A stretch of DNA of 64,000 nucleotides, from assembly GCA_965243095.1 (NCBI GenBank), contig OZ251530.1:372001-436000 (forward strand). Reading direction: 5' to 3'. Below the pieces are notes generated by a model. The model had not been told where the DNA came from. It saw nothing but the letters and a program-made list of their open reading frames with translations, and did not search any database. The translations under genes were made by a program, and so were the position numbers. Below are positions 1 through 9,197 of this stretch, piece by piece. Each line of letters begins with the position of its first letter. Within the stretch, counting starts at the first letter, position 1. The DNA comes from VXYL01 sp965243095. Its GTDB lineage: Bacteria; Pseudomonadota; Gammaproteobacteria; Pseudomonadales; Azotimanducaceae.

Positions 1-1
1 C

Positions 2-496
2 CAAGGCGTGGCTTTCCGCGCCGCCAGCGACGCGGACGTCGAGCGCGCCGCGGCGCGGCTGCCGCGCTGGGAGCAATCCACCGGCGGCGAATCCGTGGCC
101 GAGTTGAAGCAGGAGCTGCAGCGCCTCATGCTGGTGAACTTCAACGTCTTCCGCAGCGGCGAGCGGATGCGCGAGAGCATCGCCACGCTTGCGGAACTGC
201 GCGAACGCATCGGCGCAGCGCATCTGCCGGACAAGAGCCGCGTGTTCAACACCGCCCGCTTGGAGGCGCTGGAACTCGACAATCTGCTCGAAGTGGCCGA
301 GGCCACCGCCATCGTCGCCGAGGCGCGGGCGGAAAGCCGCGGCGCCCACGCCCGCGACGACCACACCGAGCGCGACGACGACAACTGGCTGTGCCACTCG
401 CTCTACTTCCCCGCCGAGAAGCGCGTGGCCAAACGCGCCGTGAACTTCGCGCCGAAGACGGTGGACGCCTTCGCCCCGGCGCAGCGCAGCTACTAA
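2..496 (+). CDS. sdhA: Succinate dehydrogenase flavoprotein subunit, C-terminal part
   Basis: The reading frame is open from the window edge to the stop at 496, so only about the last 164 residues are present. They match the C-terminal helical domain of SdhA: a stretch around LMLVNFNVFRSGERMRES, the segment FNTARLEALELDNLLEVAEA, a conserved AESRGAHARDD motif, and the typical ending with NWLCHSLYF and a run of aromatic and basic residues. SdhA carries FAD and oxidises succinate to fumarate on the cytoplasmic face of the membrane; the FAD and dicarboxylate sites lie upstream of the window. sdhB follows after 43 bp on the same strand. Genes for the membrane anchors would lie upstream and are not visible. 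Confidence 0.93.
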   Translation, partial: QGVAFRAASDADVERAAARLPRWEQSTGGESVAELKQELQRLMLVNFNVFRSGERMRESIATLAELRERIGAAHLPDKSRVFNTARLEALELDNLLEVAEATAIVAEARAESRGAHARDDHTERDDDNWLCHSLYFPAEKRVAKRAVNFAPKTVDAFAPAQRSY

Positions 497-539
497 GGCC
501 GCGCGGCTAGTCGCAGCATCCGACCACAGGAGCCGAACT

Positions 540-1244
540 ATGCAGATCCGCCTCTACCGCTACAACCCGGACACGGACGCCGCGCCGCGCATGGAGGACG
601 TCGAACTCGACGAGCCGGGTGTGCGCGACCTCATGGTGCTCGACGTGCTGGAGCGCTTGAAGGCCGAGGACCCGTCCATCGCCTACCGCCGCTCCTGCCG
701 CGAGGGCGTGTGCGGTTCGGACGGCATCAACATGAACGGCAAGAACGGCCTCGCCTGCACCACGCCGGTGGCGGACGTCGCCCCGCGCGGCCGGTTGACG
801 CTGCGCCCGTTGCCCGGCTTGCCGGTGGTTCGCGATTTGGTGGTGGACATGACGCAGTTCTACCGCCAGTACGAGCGCATCAAGCCGTGGCTGATGAACG
901 ACGACCCGCCGCCGGCGCAGGAACGCCTGCAGTCGCCGGAGGAGCGCGAAAAACTGAACGGCCTGTACGAGTGCATCCTCTGCGCCTGCTGCTCCACCTC
1001 CTGCCCGTCGTTCTGGTGGAACCCGGACAAGTTCGTGGGCCCCGCCGGCCTGCTGCAGGCGTACCGCTTCCTCGCGGACAGCCGCGACACCGCCACGGAG
1101 GAACGCCTGACGGACTTGGAAGACCCGTTCAGCGTGTACCGTTGCCGCGGCGTGATGAACTGCGTGGATGTTTGTCCGAAAGGCCTGAACCCCACCCGGG
1201 CGATTGGAAAAATCCGCTCGATGATGCTGGCGAGCGGCAACTAA
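540..1244 (+). CDS. sdhB: Succinate dehydrogenase iron-sulfur subunit
   Basis: This 234-residue protein has the usual SdhB length and both domains. The N-terminal plant-type ferredoxin domain carries SCREGVCGSDG followed by GLAC for the 2Fe-2S cluster. The C-terminal domain carries CILCACCSTSC and CRGVMNCVDVCPKG, which bind the 4Fe-4S and 3Fe-4S clusters. It passes electrons from the FAD of SdhA to the membrane quinone. The ATG at 540 is preceded by AGGAGC about 9 bases upstream. It is the second gene of the visible sdhAB run and is followed after 47 bp by an unrelated MoxR gene. Confidence 0.96.
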   Translation: MQIRLYRYNPDTDAAPRMEDVELDEPGVRDLMVLDVLERLKAEDPSIAYRRSCREGVCGSDGINMNGKNGLACTTPVADVAPRGRLTLRPLPGLPVVRDLVVDMTQFYRQYERIKPWLMNDDPPPAQERLQSPEEREKLNGLYECILCACCSTSCPSFWWNPDKFVGPAGLLQAYRFLADSRDTATEERLTDLEDPFSVYRCRGVMNCVDVCPKGLNPTRAIGKIRSMMLASGN

Positions 1245-1291
1245 AGCCGCCGCGCCCGCGCGAAACCCCTTCGCTACCTACGGAACACTGG

Positions 1292-2140
1292 ATGATCTTC
1301 GACAGCACCGAGACGTACATCTCCACCGACGAACTCTCCATGGCGGTGGACGCCGCCGTGAAACTCGAACGCCCGCTGTTGGTGAAGGGCGAGCCCGGCA
1401 CCGGCAAGACGCTGCTTGCCGAGGAGGTGGCCGGCACGCTGGGTTTGCGCCTGATCTCCTGGCACATCAAGTCGCAAACCAAGGCGCTGCAAGGGCTCTA
1501 CGAATACGATGCGGTCTCGCGCCTGCGCGATTCCCAGTTGGGCGACGAGCGCGTGGCGGACATCCGCAACTACATCAAGCGCGGCAAGCTGTGGGAGGCG
1601 TTCACCGCGGACGAGCGGGTGGTGCTGCTCATCGACGAGATCGACAAGGCGGACATCGAGTTCCCCAACGACCTGCTGCAAGAGCTGGATCGCATGGAGT
1701 TCTTCGTCTACGAGCTGAACGAAACCATCGTGGCGAAGCACCGGCCCATCGTCATGATCACGTCCAACAACGAGAAGGAACTGCCGGACGCCTTCCTGCG
1801 CCGATGCTTCTTCCACTACATCAACTTTCCGGATCGGGAAACGATGGAGCGCATCGTGGAAGTGCATTTCCCCAGCATCAAGAAGAGTCTGGTGAAAGAG
1901 GCGATGGACATCTTCTTCGACGTGCGCAAAGTGCCCGGCCTGAAGAAAAAGCCCTCCACATCCGAACTCATCGACTGGCTGAAGCTGTTGATGGCGGACG
2001 ACATCCCCGACGAGATCCTCACCAACCGCGACCCCTCCAAAGCCATCCCGCCGCTGTACGGCGCCTTGGTGAAGAACGAGCAGGACGTACACCTGCTCGA
2101 ACGGCTGGCGTTCATGAACCGCCGCGACAGCCGGGGCTAG
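1292..2140 (+). CDS. MoxR-type AAA+ ATPase
   Basis: The 282-residue product starts at MIFDSTETYI. It has a Walker A motif GEPGTGKT, a Walker B motif LLIDEIDKAD, and an arginine-rich sensor segment LRRCFFHYINFPD. This is the compact MoxR/CoxD layout: an AAA+ domain plus a short C-terminal lid. Such ATPases act as chaperones or metal-insertion factors with a VWA-domain partner, and the gene downstream is a VWA protein of the CoxE type. The open frame extends upstream through sdhB, but that part is a shadow of sdhB; homology begins at the ATG at 1292. No strong ribosome-binding site is visible. The specific substrate is unknown. Confidence 0.9.
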   Translation: MIFDSTETYISTDELSMAVDAAVKLERPLLVKGEPGTGKTLLAEEVAGTLGLRLISWHIKSQTKALQGLYEYDAVSRLRDSQLGDERVADIRNYIKRGKLWEAFTADERVVLLIDEIDKADIEFPNDLLQELDRMEFFVYELNETIVAKHRPIVMITSNNEKELPDAFLRRCFFHYINFPDRETMERIVEVHFPSIKKSLVKEAMDIFFDVRKVPGLKKKPSTSELIDWLKLLMADDIPDEILTNRDPSKAIPPLYGALVKNEQDVHLLERLAFMNRRDSRG

Positions 2141-2170
2141 TTCGGCAGCTTGCCGGGGGAGATTGCGCCC

Positions 2171-3328
2171 GTGTTGATCAACTTCTTTCTCACGCTGCGC
2201 CGCCACGAGGTGCCGGTGACCATCCGCGAACTGATGGATCTCATCCGCGCCCTGCGGGAGCGGTTGATCTATGCCAGCGTGGACGATTTCTACCTGCTCG
2301 CGCGCACCTGTTTGGTGAAGGACGAGAAGAACTACGACAAGTTCGACCGCGCCTTCGGCGCCTACTTCAAGGGCTTGGAGAATCTGCACGGCCTGTTGGA
2401 GTCGCTCATTCCCGACGAGTGGCTGCGCCGCGAATTCGAGAAGAACCTGACGCCGGAGGAGCTGGCGCAAATCCAATCCCTCGGCGGTTTGGAAAAGCTG
2501 ATCGAGGCGTTCAAGAAGGCGCGCGAAGAGCAGGAAGCGGCCGAGGCCAAGGGCAAGAACGGCGACAAGGGCAACGCCAACCGTCCCGGGCAGGGCGGCG
2601 CGGCCGGCCCCGGCCGCGGGAAGAAACGCAAGGCGAAGAAGACGTGGGATCAACGCCAGTACAAGAATCTGGACGATTCGGTGGAGCTCGGCACGCGCAA
2701 CATCAAGATGGCGCTGCGGCGCTTGCGGAAGTTCGCCCGCACCGGCCGCGACGAGGAGCTGGACATGGACAACACCATCCGCTCCACCGCGCACAACGGC
2801 GGCATGTTGGACATCCGCATGATGCCGGAGCGCCACAACACCGTGAAGGTGCTGCTGTTCTTCGACATTGGCGGCTCCATGGACGCGCACGTGAAGATCA
2901 GCGAGGAGCTGTTCTCCGCCACGCGCACCGAGTTCAAGCACATGGAAAGCTACTACTTCCACAACTTCGTGTACGAGTCCGTGTGGAAGGACAACCGCCG
3001 GCGCATGAACCAACGCATCCCCACTTGGGAGATCCTCAACAAGTACGCCCGCGACTACAAGGTGGTCTTCGTCGGCGACGCCACCGTCGCCCCCTACGAG
3101 ATCACCCACGCCGGCGGCAGCGTGGAACACTGGAACGAGGAGCCCGGCGCGTTGTGGATCCGCCGCTTCGTGGCCTGCTACGACAAGCTGGTGTGGATCA
3201 ACCCCACCCCGCAGCAAACTTGGGAATACTCCACTTCCGTGGCCATGACGCGGGATTTGGTGGACGGCCAAATGTACCCGCTCACCATCCGCGGCTTGGA
3301 AGAAGGAATGAACTACCTGTCGAAATAG
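2171..3328 (+). CDS. VWA domain-containing protein, CoxE-like
   Basis: A protein of about 385 residues with an N-terminal helical region, a charged low-complexity linker (many K, E, G around residues 120-165) and a C-terminal von Willebrand A domain. The MIDAS-like loop reads FFDIGGSMD, so the usual DxSxS serine is replaced by glycine, and a GDAT segment follows later. I place the start at the GTG at 2171 because GGGGGA lies about 8 bases upstream and homology begins at LINFFLTLRR; a TTG at 2150 is the alternative. It lies 30 bp after the MoxR gene, and the two probably work as a pair, as MoxR and CoxE-like proteins do. Confidence 0.85.
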   Translation: MLINFFLTLRRHEVPVTIRELMDLIRALRERLIYASVDDFYLLARTCLVKDEKNYDKFDRAFGAYFKGLENLHGLLESLIPDEWLRREFEKNLTPEELAQIQSLGGLEKLIEAFKKAREEQEAAEAKGKNGDKGNANRPGQGGAAGPGRGKKRKAKKTWDQRQYKNLDDSVELGTRNIKMALRRLRKFARTGRDEELDMDNTIRSTAHNGGMLDIRMMPERHNTVKVLLFFDIGGSMDAHVKISEELFSATRTEFKHMESYYFHNFVYESVWKDNRRRMNQRIPTWEILNKYARDYKVVFVGDATVAPYEITHAGGSVEHWNEEPGALWIRRFVACYDKLVWINPTPQQTWEYSTSVAMTRDLVDGQMYPLTIRGLEEGMNYLSK

Positions 3329-3409
3329 GCGGCCGCCCGGCGCACCATGTAGCCGTGGAAAGACGGGATGCCGAACGACAGCACCCCGTTTCCGCAAAAA
3401 GGAGCCTTG

Positions 3410-6400
3410 ATGCGCAGCACGCAAGCCGCCGATGCGCTGCCGTTGCAGCTTCGGGCACCGAAGTTTCCGCCCGAGCTGCCGATCACCGCCCGCATCGACG
3501 AGGTCATCGCGCTGCTGCGCACGGAACGAGTCGTCGTGGTGGTGGGCGAGACCGGATCGGGCAAGACCACGCAGTTGCCGAAGGCGTGTTTGGCGGCGGG
3601 ATTGGGCCGCCGCGGCGTGATCGCCCACACCCAGCCGCGGCGCTTGGCGGCGCGGGCGGTGTCGGCGCGCATCGCCGAGGAACTCGGCGTCACGCTGGGC
3701 GCCGAAGTGGGCTACGCGGTGCGTTTCGAGGATCGCGCCAGCCTCGCCACCCGCGTACGCGTCCTCACCGACGGCTTGCTGCTCGCCGAGTTGCAGCGCG
3801 ATCGGCAGCTGCGCCGCTACGAATGCGTGATCGTGGACGAGGCGCACGAGCGCAGCCTCAACGTGGATTTCCTCTTGGGCGGCCTGAAGCGGCTGCTCGA
3901 TCAACGCGCGGATCTCAAGGTGGTGATCACCAGCGCCACCATCGACGCCGCCGCCTTCGCCAGCCACTTCGGCGACGCGCCGGTCGTGGAGGTGAGCGGG
4001 CGCGGCTATCCGGTGGAAGTCGTGTACCGCCCGGTCGAAACCGGCGCCCGCAAGGACGCCAGCGAAGCGGATCAAGAACGCGCGTTGGTGGAGTGTCTGG
4101 AAGACATCGCCAAGAACGCGCCGGCCTCGCGGCGCGACGTGCTGGTCTTCCAATCCGGCGAACGCGAGATCTTCGACAGCGCCCGCCTGCTCAAACGCCG
4201 CTTCACCGATCGCTTCGACATCCTGCCGCTCTACGCCCGCTTGCCGGCCGCGGAGCAGGCGCGGGTGTTCGCGCCCACCGGCCGCCAGCGCGTGGTGCTG
4301 GCCACCAACATCGCCGAGACCAGCCTGACCGTGCCCAACATCGGCTACGTGGTGGATCCCGGCTTCGCCCGCGTCAGCCGCTACAGCTACCGCGCCAAGC
4401 TGCAACGCCTGCCGGTCGAGCCGATTTCCCAAGCCAGCGCCGCGCAACGCGCCGGCCGGTGCGGGCGCGTCGGCCCGGGCGTGTGCTACCGCCTCTACGG
4501 CGAAGACGATTTCCAAGCCCGCCCCGCCTACACGGCCCCGGAGATCAAGCGCACCAACTTGGCCGCGGTGGTGCTGGCCATGCGCGCTTGGCGCTTGGGC
4601 GACGTGGAGACGTTTCCGTTCTTGGAGCCGCCGGAATCGCGTGCGGTGGCCGATGCCGTGCGCCTATTGCGCGAGCTGCAGGCGTTGGAGGGCGACGAGC
4701 TCACGGACATCGGCCGCGCCATGGCGCGACTGCCGGTGGATCCGCGCCTAGCACGGATGCTTGTGGCCGCGAGCCGGGTCGGGGCGCTGGCGGAAATGCT
4801 CATCGTCGTCTCCGTGCTGGCAGCGCAAGACCCGCGCTTGCGGCCGCTGGATCGGCGCGAGGCCGCGGATCAAGCCCACGCCGAGTTCGAGCCGAAGAAA
4901 ACCGCCGGCGCAAACGCCAAACGCTCGGATTTCCAAACCTTCCTGCACCTATGGCAGTGGCTGGAAGACGCCCGCGCCGAACACAGCCGCGCCGGGTTTC
5001 GCCGCGCCTTGGAAAAGCGTTTCCTCAGTCCGGCGCGGGTGGGCGAGTGGCGGGCGCTGCATCGCCAACTGCTGCTCGCCTGCCGCCGGCTGGGTTGGAA
5101 GACGAATCAACAGCCGGCCGACTACGCCACGCTGCACCAAGCGCTGCTCACCGGCTCGCTCGGTTTCGTCGGCGTGAAACGCGAACCGGGTGAGGAAGCT
5201 CCACGCCGAGCGGGCACCGCGGCCGGCGGGCCGAATCGAAAGCGTGCGCAAGCCGTGGAATACGACGGCCCGCGCGGCTTGCGTTTTCGCCTGTTTCCCG
5301 GCTCGGCCTTGCGCCGCGTTTCGCCCAAGTGGGTGGTGGCCGCGCAGATCAGCGACACCGGGCAGACCTTCGCCCGCTGCGTCGCCGCGGTGGAACCGGC
5401 TTGGATCGAACGCGCCGCCGCGCACATCGCCAAGCGCAGCTACTCCGAGCCCCGCTGGGACGCCAAGCGCGGCGAAGCGGTGGTGTTGGAGAGCGTATCC
5501 GTGTACGGCTTGGTGGTGGCGAGCGGCAGACGCCGCCGCGCCGCCGAGGTGGCGCCGGACGCGGCGCGCGAATTGTTCGCGCTGGAGGCGCTGGTGCGTC
5601 CCGACGAGCGCCTCAACGCGCCGTTCCTCGCCCGCAACCAGCGCCTCATCGATGCAGTGTTGGAACGGCAGGGCAAACGCCGCCGGATGGATTTGCTGGC
5701 CTCCGAACAAGCGCGAGCAGATTTCTACTTGGCGCGGCTTCCAGCCGAGGTGTGTTCGCTCGCCACTTGGCGACAGTTCGCCGCGAGCGCTACGCCGACG
5801 CAGCTCGCCCGCTTCGAAATGCGCGAGGCGGATGTGCTGCGCAGCGACCCCGGTGCCAGCGACGACGATTTTCCGCCGACGTTGACCATTGGCGACGGCG
5901 AGGTGCCGCTCGCCTACAAATTCGCCCCCGGCACCGCGGACGACGGCGTCACCGCCCGCGTGGACTGGGAGACGCTGGCGCGACTGGATTTCGACGCCGT
6001 GGAGTGGCTCGTGCCCGGCTTCTTGGAGGAGAAGTGCCTGGCGCTGGTGCGCCTGCTGCCGAAACCGCAGCGCCGGCGGCTGGCGCCCGCCCCAGATCGC
6101 GTGCATGCGCTGATGCCGCACCTGTTCGCCGCTTATCGCCAAGGTTCTTTCGCAAAGGCGCTCTCGGCTGCGGTGCGCGAATGTTGCGGCGTGGCCATCG
6201 CCCCGACCGAGTGGCGCACCGACGCCTTGCCGCCGCACCTGCGGATGAACGTGGCCGTGTGCGAGCGCAACGGCCGGGTGCTGGACCAAGGACGCGACCT
6301 GGCGGCGCTGCGTTCCCGCGCCGCCGCGACGGTGGAAACCAACGTGCTCGCCACCGCCCGCGCCGGTCTGGAGCTTCGCGGCATCACCGAGTTTCCCGCC

Positions 6401-7240
6401 GCCGGGTTGCCCGAGTCCGTGACCGTGGTCGAACGCGGCGCCCGGGCCGTGGTCTATCCGCGGCTGTTGGATTGCGGCGACTGTGTGGACCTGCTCGTTC
6501 GCGCCAGCCCAGACGGAGCCGACGCCGCCAACCGCCACGGCTTCACGCGCTTGGCCCTCCTCGCGCAAGCCGACAACGCCCGCCGCCTGCGCCGCGACGC
6601 CGAGGAGGACGCCGAACTGCAGCGCGGCTACGCGCCGCTCGGCCGGGTCGTCAGACTGGCGGCCCTGCTGCTGGAAACCGCCGCTTGGCACGCCTATTTC
6701 GAGGACCGGGAACTGCCCCGCACCCGGCAAGCGTTCGCCGCCCGCCTAGCGGAAACGCCCCTCGCCCCGGTGTTCCGCGAGACCGTGGAACACACCCGCA
6801 CGGTGCTCACCAAGCGCCTAGCCGTAAGCGCCGCTCTCAACGCGCTGACTTCCCCGGCGTTGGCCGCCAGCCGCACGGACCTGAACACGCAACTCGACAT
6901 GTTGGCAGACGCGCATTTTCTCCTCCGCACCCCGCGCCAGCGCCTGCCGGACGTACCGCGCTACCTCGACGGCATGGCATGGCGCATCGAACGCCTCCGC
7001 ATCGGCGGCCGCTTGGCTCGCGACCAAGCCGGCATGGCGGCGGTGGCCAAGTGGGAGCAGCGCTTGGCCGCCTCGACAGCCGCCGGCGTCCACCCCCGCG
7101 ACTTCGACGAGTTGCGCTTCCTGCTGCAAGAGTTCCGCATGGCCACCTTCAGCCAACCCGTCGGCGTCCGCGGCAAAGTCTCCGCCAAACGCATGGACGA
7201 GCGCTTCCGCGCCGCCGAAGGCGATGCCGAGCTAGCCTGA
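3410..7240 (+). CDS. hrpA: ATP-dependent RNA helicase HrpA
   Basis: A DEAH-box helicase of 1276 residues, the usual length for bacterial HrpA. From the N terminus: Walker A GETGSGKTTQ at about 46-55, a DEAHERS box, motif III SATI, and motif VI QRAGRCGR. These are followed by the winged-helix, ratchet and OB-fold region and the long HrpA-specific C-terminal domain (DUF3418). It couples ATP hydrolysis to RNA or ribonucleoprotein unwinding in the cytoplasm. The ATG at 3410 has AAAAAGGAG upstream, a better site than the in-frame ATG at 3368. It appears to be transcribed alone. Confidence 0.95.
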   Translation: MRSTQAADALPLQLRAPKFPPELPITARIDEVIALLRTERVVVVVGETGSGKTTQLPKACLAAGLGRRGVIAHTQPRRLAARAVSARIAEELGVTLGAEVGYAVRFEDRASLATRVRVLTDGLLLAELQRDRQLRRYECVIVDEAHERSLNVDFLLGGLKRLLDQRADLKVVITSATIDAAAFASHFGDAPVVEVSGRGYPVEVVYRPVETGARKDASEADQERALVECLEDIAKNAPASRRDVLVFQSGEREIFDSARLLKRRFTDRFDILPLYARLPAAEQARVFAPTGRQRVVLATNIAETSLTVPNIGYVVDPGFARVSRYSYRAKLQRLPVEPISQASAAQRAGRCGRVGPGVCYRLYGEDDFQARPAYTAPEIKRTNLAAVVLAMRAWRLGDVETFPFLEPPESRAVADAVRLLRELQALEGDELTDIGRAMARLPVDPRLARMLVAASRVGALAEMLIVVSVLAAQDPRLRPLDRREAADQAHAEFEPKKTAGANAKRSDFQTFLHLWQWLEDARAEHSRAGFRRALEKRFLSPARVGEWRALHRQLLLACRRLGWKTNQQPADYATLHQALLTGSLGFVGVKREPGEEAPRRAGTAAGGPNRKRAQAVEYDGPRGLRFRLFPGSALRRVSPKWVVAAQISDTGQTFARCVAAVEPAWIERAAAHIAKRSYSEPRWDAKRGEAVVLESVSVYGLVVASGRRRRAAEVAPDAARELFALEALVRPDERLNAPFLARNQRLIDAVLERQGKRRRMDLLASEQARADFYLARLPAEVCSLATWRQFAASATPTQLARFEMREADVLRSDPGASDDDFPPTLTIGDGEVPLAYKFAPGTADDGVTARVDWETLARLDFDAVEWLVPGFLEEKCLALVRLLPKPQRRRLAPAPDRVHALMPHLFAAYRQGSFAKALSAAVRECCGVAIAPTEWRTDALPPHLRMNVAVCERNGRVLDQGRDLAALRSRAAATVETNVLATARAGLELRGITEFPAAGLPESVTVVERGARAVVYPRLLDCGDCVDLLVRASPDGADAANRHGFTRLALLAQADNARRLRRDAEEDAELQRGYAPLGRVVRLAALLLETAAWHAYFEDRELPRTRQAFAARLAETPLAPVFRETVEHTRTVLTKRLAVSAALNALTSPALAASRTDLNTQLDMLADAHFLLRTPRQRLPDVPRYLDGMAWRIERLRIGGRLARDQAGMAAVAKWEQRLAASTAAGVHPRDFDELRFLLQEFRMATFSQPVGVRGKVSAKRMDERFRAAEGDAELA

Positions 7241-7267
7241 TTGAACCCTCCCGAAGCCGGCGGAACT

Positions 7268-7433
7268 CCTTGGGCGTGCAACCGCAAGGGCAACGGCGTC
7301 GCCTGCCTCGGCGTCATCCGCCGGCTGGCGCTGAACATCGCCCGGATGCATCCCGACAAGCGGTCCGTCCGGCGCAAGTTCGCCCGCGCCCAGCGCAACG
7401 ACGACGTCCTGCTTGACATGATCCGGGCATCCG
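7268..7433 (+). pseudogene. C-terminal relic of an ISAs1-like transposase
   Basis: Translation of this segment gives CNRKGNGVACLGVIRRLAL, then NIARMHPDKRSVRRKFARA and NDDVLLDMI. This resembles the conserved C terminus of ISAs1-family transposases, where an asparagine-led stretch and RxLALN are followed by a K/R-rich tail and a DYLL motif. No catalytic core precedes it: hrpA ends at 7238-7240 directly upstream. It is therefore a short remnant of an older insertion. The ISKra4-like element has since inserted about 50 bp downstream. Confidence 0.6.
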
Positions 7434-7477
7434 CAGGCGCGAGTAGGCGTGGCAATCCATATGCGATCGTCTTGGGA

Positions 7478-7486
7478 GGTCGTGCC
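7478..7486. repeat. Left 9-bp target-site duplication of the ISKra4-like element
   Basis: The sequence GGTCGTGCC directly precedes the left inverted repeat and occurs again immediately after the right end at 9121-9129. Perfect identity points to a fairly recent insertion. Confidence 0.9.
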
Positions 7487-9120
7487 GGGTGTACGACAGA
7501 TCTTTGGTAAGTGGGCACTCCGCTGGGCCGGCGCCGGCGTGGTGGAAGCCATCGCGGGCTTCCGTATCCTTGGGTTTCTCACCAACCGGTCAAGGGGAGG
7601 CCCGCGATGGCGACAAGGACTGTCGACGATTGCAGCAAGGAAGGCAAGAGGGACGACGACGCGGCGGCGCGGCTGAAGGCGTCGCTGCTTGAGTTGGAGG
7701 CGTCGGTGGCGGGAGTCGTCGTGGCGCTTTTGGCGGCGTGCGCGGAGGGAGTGGACGGCGCGTCGGCGGCGACGCTGGACCAGCAGGTTCGGGAGGCGGT
7801 TCTGGAGGCGTCGCGGCGCGGGCTGGAGCAGGGGCTGGAGGCGGACCGCTCGGACTGCGGGGCGGCGAACGCGCCGCGCTGCGGGGAGTGCGGCGGGCCG
7901 ACGCGGTACCTGGGTCGGGAGCGGTCGCCGACGGAGACGGGCGTGGGCGCGATTCGGCTGGCGATGGGCCGCCACGCGTGCGACGACTGCGGCCGGAGCG
8001 TTCGCCCGCGCTTGGCGGTTCTGGACATCGAGAAGACGATGACGCCGCTGGCGCGGCGGATGGCGAGCGAGGTGGGTTCGCTGTGCTGCCACGAGGAGGC
8101 GGACCGGCTGCTGCGCGTGGTGGGCGGGGTGAACTTCGGGGCGAAGCGCGTGGAGCGCGCGACGCGGGCGGTGGGCGAGGACGTGGAGGCGAGGCGGACC
8201 GAGCTGCTGTCGCCGGCGATCTCGGTGTTGGCCCGGGAGGGCGCGGCGAACGACGCGTCGTTCGCCCGGGCGCCGGCCCGCAAGTCGTTGAAGGAAGGGC
8301 GGATTCTGTGCGTGGCGTTGGACGGCACCGGGGTTCCGGCGCGGCCGTCGGAGACGGCGGGGCGGCGCGGGAAGGACGGCGGCCGGGCGACCACGCGGGA
8401 GGCGAAGGTGGGGGCGGTCTGGCTGGCCGAGGCGGACGGCGAGGGCGTGATGCGGGGCGTGCCGGGCGCGACGTGGTGCTTCGCCGCGGTGGAGAGCGCC
8501 GAGGACGACGGGGCGGGCGACTCGCCGGTGGCGCGGCGGCTGCTGCGCGAACTGGCGGCGCTGGGCTTCGCCCCGGAGGACGTCGGCGTCGCCATCGGCG
8601 ACGGCGCGGAGTGGCTGCGGCGGCTGTTCGAGCAGTGGTTCCCGAACGCCGAACACATCGTCGACTTCTTCCACGCGGCCGAGTGCCTGTGGGCGGCGGC
8701 GCGCGCCCGCCACCACGACGACGACGCGGCGAAGCGGTGGGCCGAAAAGCTGTGCGGACTGCTCAAGGCCGGGCGTCTGGGCGACGTGCTGGCGGCGTTG
8801 CGCGCCCCCGGCGCGGGCGCCGAGGAGCGCGGCAAGGCGATCCGCCACCTGTCCGCGCGGCGCGGCCGGATGCGCTACGGCGAGTACCTCGCGCGCGGCC
8901 TGCCGATCGGTTCCGGGCGCGTCGAGGCGGCCTGCAAGACCATCGTCGGAAGACGGATGAAATGCACCGGAATGCGCTGGACCGTCGCCGGCGCCGACCC
9001 CGTCCTGTGGGTGCGCTGCGCCCGGCTCAGCGGCTGGTTCGACGACTATTGGGACGACCGCCTGCGCCGGGCGGCGTGACGCGCCCTCCAACGCCTTTAC
9101 CAAAGAATTGTCGTACACCC
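7487..9120 (+). mobile_element. Complete insertion sequence, ISKra4-like
   Basis: A 1634-bp element bounded by imperfect 25-bp terminal inverted repeats at 7487-7511 and 9096-9120. They start GGGTGTACGACA and agree at 22 of 25 positions. It is flanked by the 9-bp direct repeat GGTCGTGCC and carries one intact transposase gene, so it looks structurally complete and possibly active. It lies between the ISAs1-like relic and pntAA, 77 bp before the pntAA start, so it may have displaced the native pntAA promoter. Confidence 0.9.
7607..9079 (+). CDS. ISKra4-family transposase
   Basis: A transposase of 490 residues. Two CxxC pairs near residues 95 and 130 (CGECGG, CDDCG) suggest a zinc-binding N-terminal region. 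The catalytic core shows VALDGTGVPAR, then VAIGDGAEWLRRLF with NAEHIVDFFHAAECLW, and finally GLPIGSGRVEAACKTIVGRR. These supply the D-D-E residues in the ISKra4 pattern. The ATG at 7607 has AAGGGGAGG six bases upstream, so the longer open frame before it is untranslated element sequence. No accessory gene is present. No frameshift or internal stop is seen. Confidence 0.9.
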   Translation: MATRTVDDCSKEGKRDDDAAARLKASLLELEASVAGVVVALLAACAEGVDGASAATLDQQVREAVLEASRRGLEQGLEADRSDCGAANAPRCGECGGPTRYLGRERSPTETGVGAIRLAMGRHACDDCGRSVRPRLAVLDIEKTMTPLARRMASEVGSLCCHEEADRLLRVVGGVNFGAKRVERATRAVGEDVEARRTELLSPAISVLAREGAANDASFARAPARKSLKEGRILCVALDGTGVPARPSETAGRRGKDGGRATTREAKVGAVWLAEADGEGVMRGVPGATWCFAAVESAEDDGAGDSPVARRLLRELAALGFAPEDVGVAIGDGAEWLRRLFEQWFPNAEHIVDFFHAAECLWAAARARHHDDDAAKRWAEKLCGLLKAGRLGDVLAALRAPGAGAEERGKAIRHLSARRGRMRYGEYLARGLPIGSGRVEAACKTIVGRRMKCTGMRWTVAGADPVLWVRCARLSGWFDDYWDDRLRRAA

Positions 9121-9129
9121 GGTCGTGCC
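9121..9129. repeat. Right 9-bp target-site duplication of the ISKra4-like element
   Basis: GGTCGTGCC, identical to 7478-7486. It marks the right junction of the insertion. Confidence 0.9.
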
Positions 9130-9197
9130 TTCGCCCTGCAAAGCCCGTCGCCATCGTCTATGATCGCCCTAGCTGTTCCCCTAGCTGAAGGCAGGCC

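Noticed and set aside
1274..4516. Very long open frame on the minus strand (over 1000 codons)
   Set aside because: It lies antisense to the MoxR, VWA and hrpA genes. Its translation is low-complexity (H, A, G, V, R rich) with no domain; high GC removes stops from the opposite strand.
1591..5193. 1200-codon open frame on the plus strand
   Set aside because: It is the wrong frame of the same three genes, rich in R, G, A and P, without motifs.
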